A program made the position numbers and the translations under genes. The notes beneath the pieces are model-generated. The model worked only from the letters and a program-made list of their open reading frames with translations, was not told the origin of the DNA and did no database searches. A stretch of 6,678 nucleotides of DNA from an uncultured Acidobacteriota bacterium (GTDB lineage Bacteria; Acidobacteriota; Vicinamibacteria; Vicinamibacterales; UBA8438): positions 1 through 6,678 of the forward strand of contig CAJWMX010000164.1 of assembly GCA_913043805.1 (NCBI GenBank). The letters are read 5' to 3'. Within the stretch, counting starts at the first letter, position 1; the number at the start of each line of letters is the position of its first letter. Of the stretch, positions 5,581 through 6,678 are shown in pieces.

Positions 5581-5584
5581 CCGA

Positions 5585-6678
5585 CTACTGTTGTCCGGCC
5601 GCCTTCCGCGCATCCTCTTCAAGAACGCGGGCTCCACGCAAGATGCCACCGAACGAGTAGTTCGCCTCGTGACAGGCGTACTCGTAGACCTTGTGCTCGG
5701 ACACCGGCCAGATGTACTCGCCAGTCCAGGGCGCGGTCCAGACGTTCGGGTCCTCCACCGTGAAGTTGTAGAGGAGGGTATCGGCGTCAATGCGGGAGAA
5801 CCGCTCCACGACGTGCAGGTCGCGGGTCGCGCCGCCGAGCGAGGGGTTCTCAGTGAAGTTGGTGGTGTCGACGACCAGCGTATCGCCTTCCCACCACCCG
5901 ATCGAATCGCCGAGCCACCGCCGAATCTCGGACGGCTCGTGCTCGGCGTTCATCCGGATGACACGCGCATCGTGGACCATCTCGACCAAGATCATGATGG
6001 TGTCCTCGGTCTGCACGATCCGCTTCATGTTGTTGTAGAGGACCGAGAGCATCGGCGGGCCCGCCGTCGAGCCAAAGCCCATCAGGCACCGTTCGGCGTG
6101 CGGTCGGTCCTCCGGGTTGTCATACGGACCAGGCGCATCGAGGTCGTCTTCGAGCCACCAGGCGGTGCCGGTGTTCTCCCGGAACGAGCCGGCCTGCGCC
6201 GCGGCGGCCGCTCGCCACGCCTCGGTTCGCGGAGGCTGACGCCCGTCCGTCGGGTCGATGATGATCGAGGTGCGATACTCGCCATCGATCATGAACCCGT
6301 CGTCGCCGCGGTCGATCCAGAAGGTATTGTAGCCGCCGACGTTCCCTGCGGCCCCGCCCGAACCGTCGCCGCCAGCCGGCGGCGCCTCGCGGTTGCCGTC
6401 TCCGGTCTCGAATCCGGCCACCGTCTCGTTGTTCCTGACCGCCTCCCGCTCATCGGAGCCGGCCGGCGCCAGATTGAACACCTGCGCCAGGCCATCGGGG
6501 TCGCCCTGGATCACCGCCAGTTCCTCGGCGGTCAGCGACATCCGCTCTCCGAACTCGCGGGGCCGCTGGAGCGGCGTCACCGTGGCGGTGTCATAGGTCC
6601 CCGAGAGGTCTGGACGGCCGGATGGCGTCCGCGGAATGTCGTCGCCCTGGGCGAACGCCGGCGACGCCATCGCCACCG
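5585..6678 (-). CDS. Secreted protein of unknown function (family expanded in Acidobacteriota), 5' end missing
   Basis: At least 363 residues; the frame stays open to the right edge. The first visible residues (MAMASPAFAQ) look like the end of a signal peptide with AFA-Q cleavage, so the true start probably lies outside the window and the GTG at 6676 is not the real start. The mature protein begins with TPSGRPDLSGTY (17-28), has a Gly-rich low-complexity stretch (about 92-116), and then a conserved core: MKRIVQTEDTIMILVEMVHDAR (217-238), GDSIGWWEGDTLVVDTTNFT (256-275), VERFSRIDADTLLYNFTVEDP (290-310) and YEYACHEANY (331-340). I recognise these as marks of an uncharacterised exported family common as many paralogues in Acidobacteriota and some Proteobacteria; I know of no assigned activity. 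Two Cys (197 and 335) could form a disulfide after export. It is convergent with the SUMF gene, with four bases between stop codons, and has no visible terminator. Confidence 0.7.
   Translation of the reverse strand, partial: VAMASPAFAQGDDIPRTPSGRPDLSGTYDTATVTPLQRPREFGERMSLTAEELAVIQGDPDGLAQVFNLAPAGSDEREAVRNNETVAGFETGDGNREAPPAGGDGSGGAAGNVGGYNTFWIDRGDDGFMIDGEYRTSIIIDPTDGRQPPRTEAWRAAAAAQAGSFRENTGTAWWLEDDLDAPGPYDNPEDRPHAERCLMGFGSTAGPPMLSVLYNNMKRIVQTEDTIMILVEMVHDARVIRMNAEHEPSEIRRWLGDSIGWWEGDTLVVDTTNFTENPSLGGATRDLHVVERFSRIDADTLLYNFTVEDPNVWTAPWTGEYIWPVSEHKVYEYACHEANYSFGGILRGARVLEEDARKAAGQQ

Noticed and set aside
5581..5584. Bidirectional terminator between the convergent SUMF and secreted-protein genes
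   Set aside because: Only four bases separate the stop codons and no stem with a T-run is visible at or near the junction.
6367..6384. Inverted repeat CGCCGCC / GGCGGCG with a 4-nt loop
   Set aside because: It lies in the Gly/Pro-rich low-complexity part of a coding region, where GC-only codons readily create such pairs.
1..6678. CRISPR arrays, tRNA or rRNA genes, insertion sequences
   Set aside because: No regularly spaced repeats, cloverleaf-like sequence, rRNA-like tracts, transposase motifs or terminal inverted repeats were seen.

Overview
The window is high in G+C, densely coded and fully accounted for by eight genes, two of them cut by the window edges. It looks like a chromosomal piece of a Gram-negative bacterium. 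The rightmost gene belongs to a secreted-protein family that I associate with strongly expanded paralogue sets in Acidobacteriota, so an acidobacterial (or similar uncultured, soil/sediment-type) source is my best guess. That assignment is inference and not proven by the sequence.

Left half (minus strand, 2912 down to 1): a five-gene, tightly packed operon that reads as a biotin-dependent, sodium-pumping glutaconyl-CoA decarboxylase with its own acyl-CoA dehydrogenase inside the operon. In transcription order it contains a one-helix OadG/GcdD-like small subunit (2912-2778), the membrane beta subunit GcdB (2775-1672), a minimal biotin carrier GcdC (1632-1414), a glutaryl-CoA dehydrogenase-type flavoprotein (1369-212) and the first 54 residues of the carboxyltransferase alpha subunit GcdA (162-1, running off the window). 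The dehydrogenase keeps the substrate-carboxylate-binding Arg of glutaryl-CoA dehydrogenases but has Val where the decarboxylating enzymes have Tyr, immediately before the catalytic Glu. That Tyr-to-Val exchange is the published hallmark of the non-decarboxylating, glutaconyl-CoA-forming type from Desulfococcus. The operon therefore encodes a coherent route: glutaryl-CoA is oxidised to glutaconyl-CoA, and the decarboxylation to crotonyl-CoA is then used to export Na+ instead of being wasted.

Middle (2913-3025): a short divergent intergenic region with a TATAAT box on the minus strand and two perfect GC palindromes. It probably holds the promoters of both directions.

Right half (plus strand, 3026-5580): a two-gene unit with a GTGA stop/start overlap. 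The first gene is an RnfD/NqrB/UnbU-like multi-spanning membrane protein fused to a cysteine-rich, Hcp-type Sel1-like repeat domain with four C-x7-C pairs. The second is a membrane-anchored formylglycine-generating-enzyme (SUMF) fold protein that lacks the catalytic cysteines. Both proteins place their soluble domains outside the cytoplasm, and they probably work together in an unknown envelope function. A perfect 15-bp inverted repeat with an 8-nt loop sits inside the first gene.

Far right (minus strand, 6678-5585): a secreted protein of unknown function, convergent with the SUMF gene with only four bases between stop codons, and truncated at its signal peptide by the window edge.
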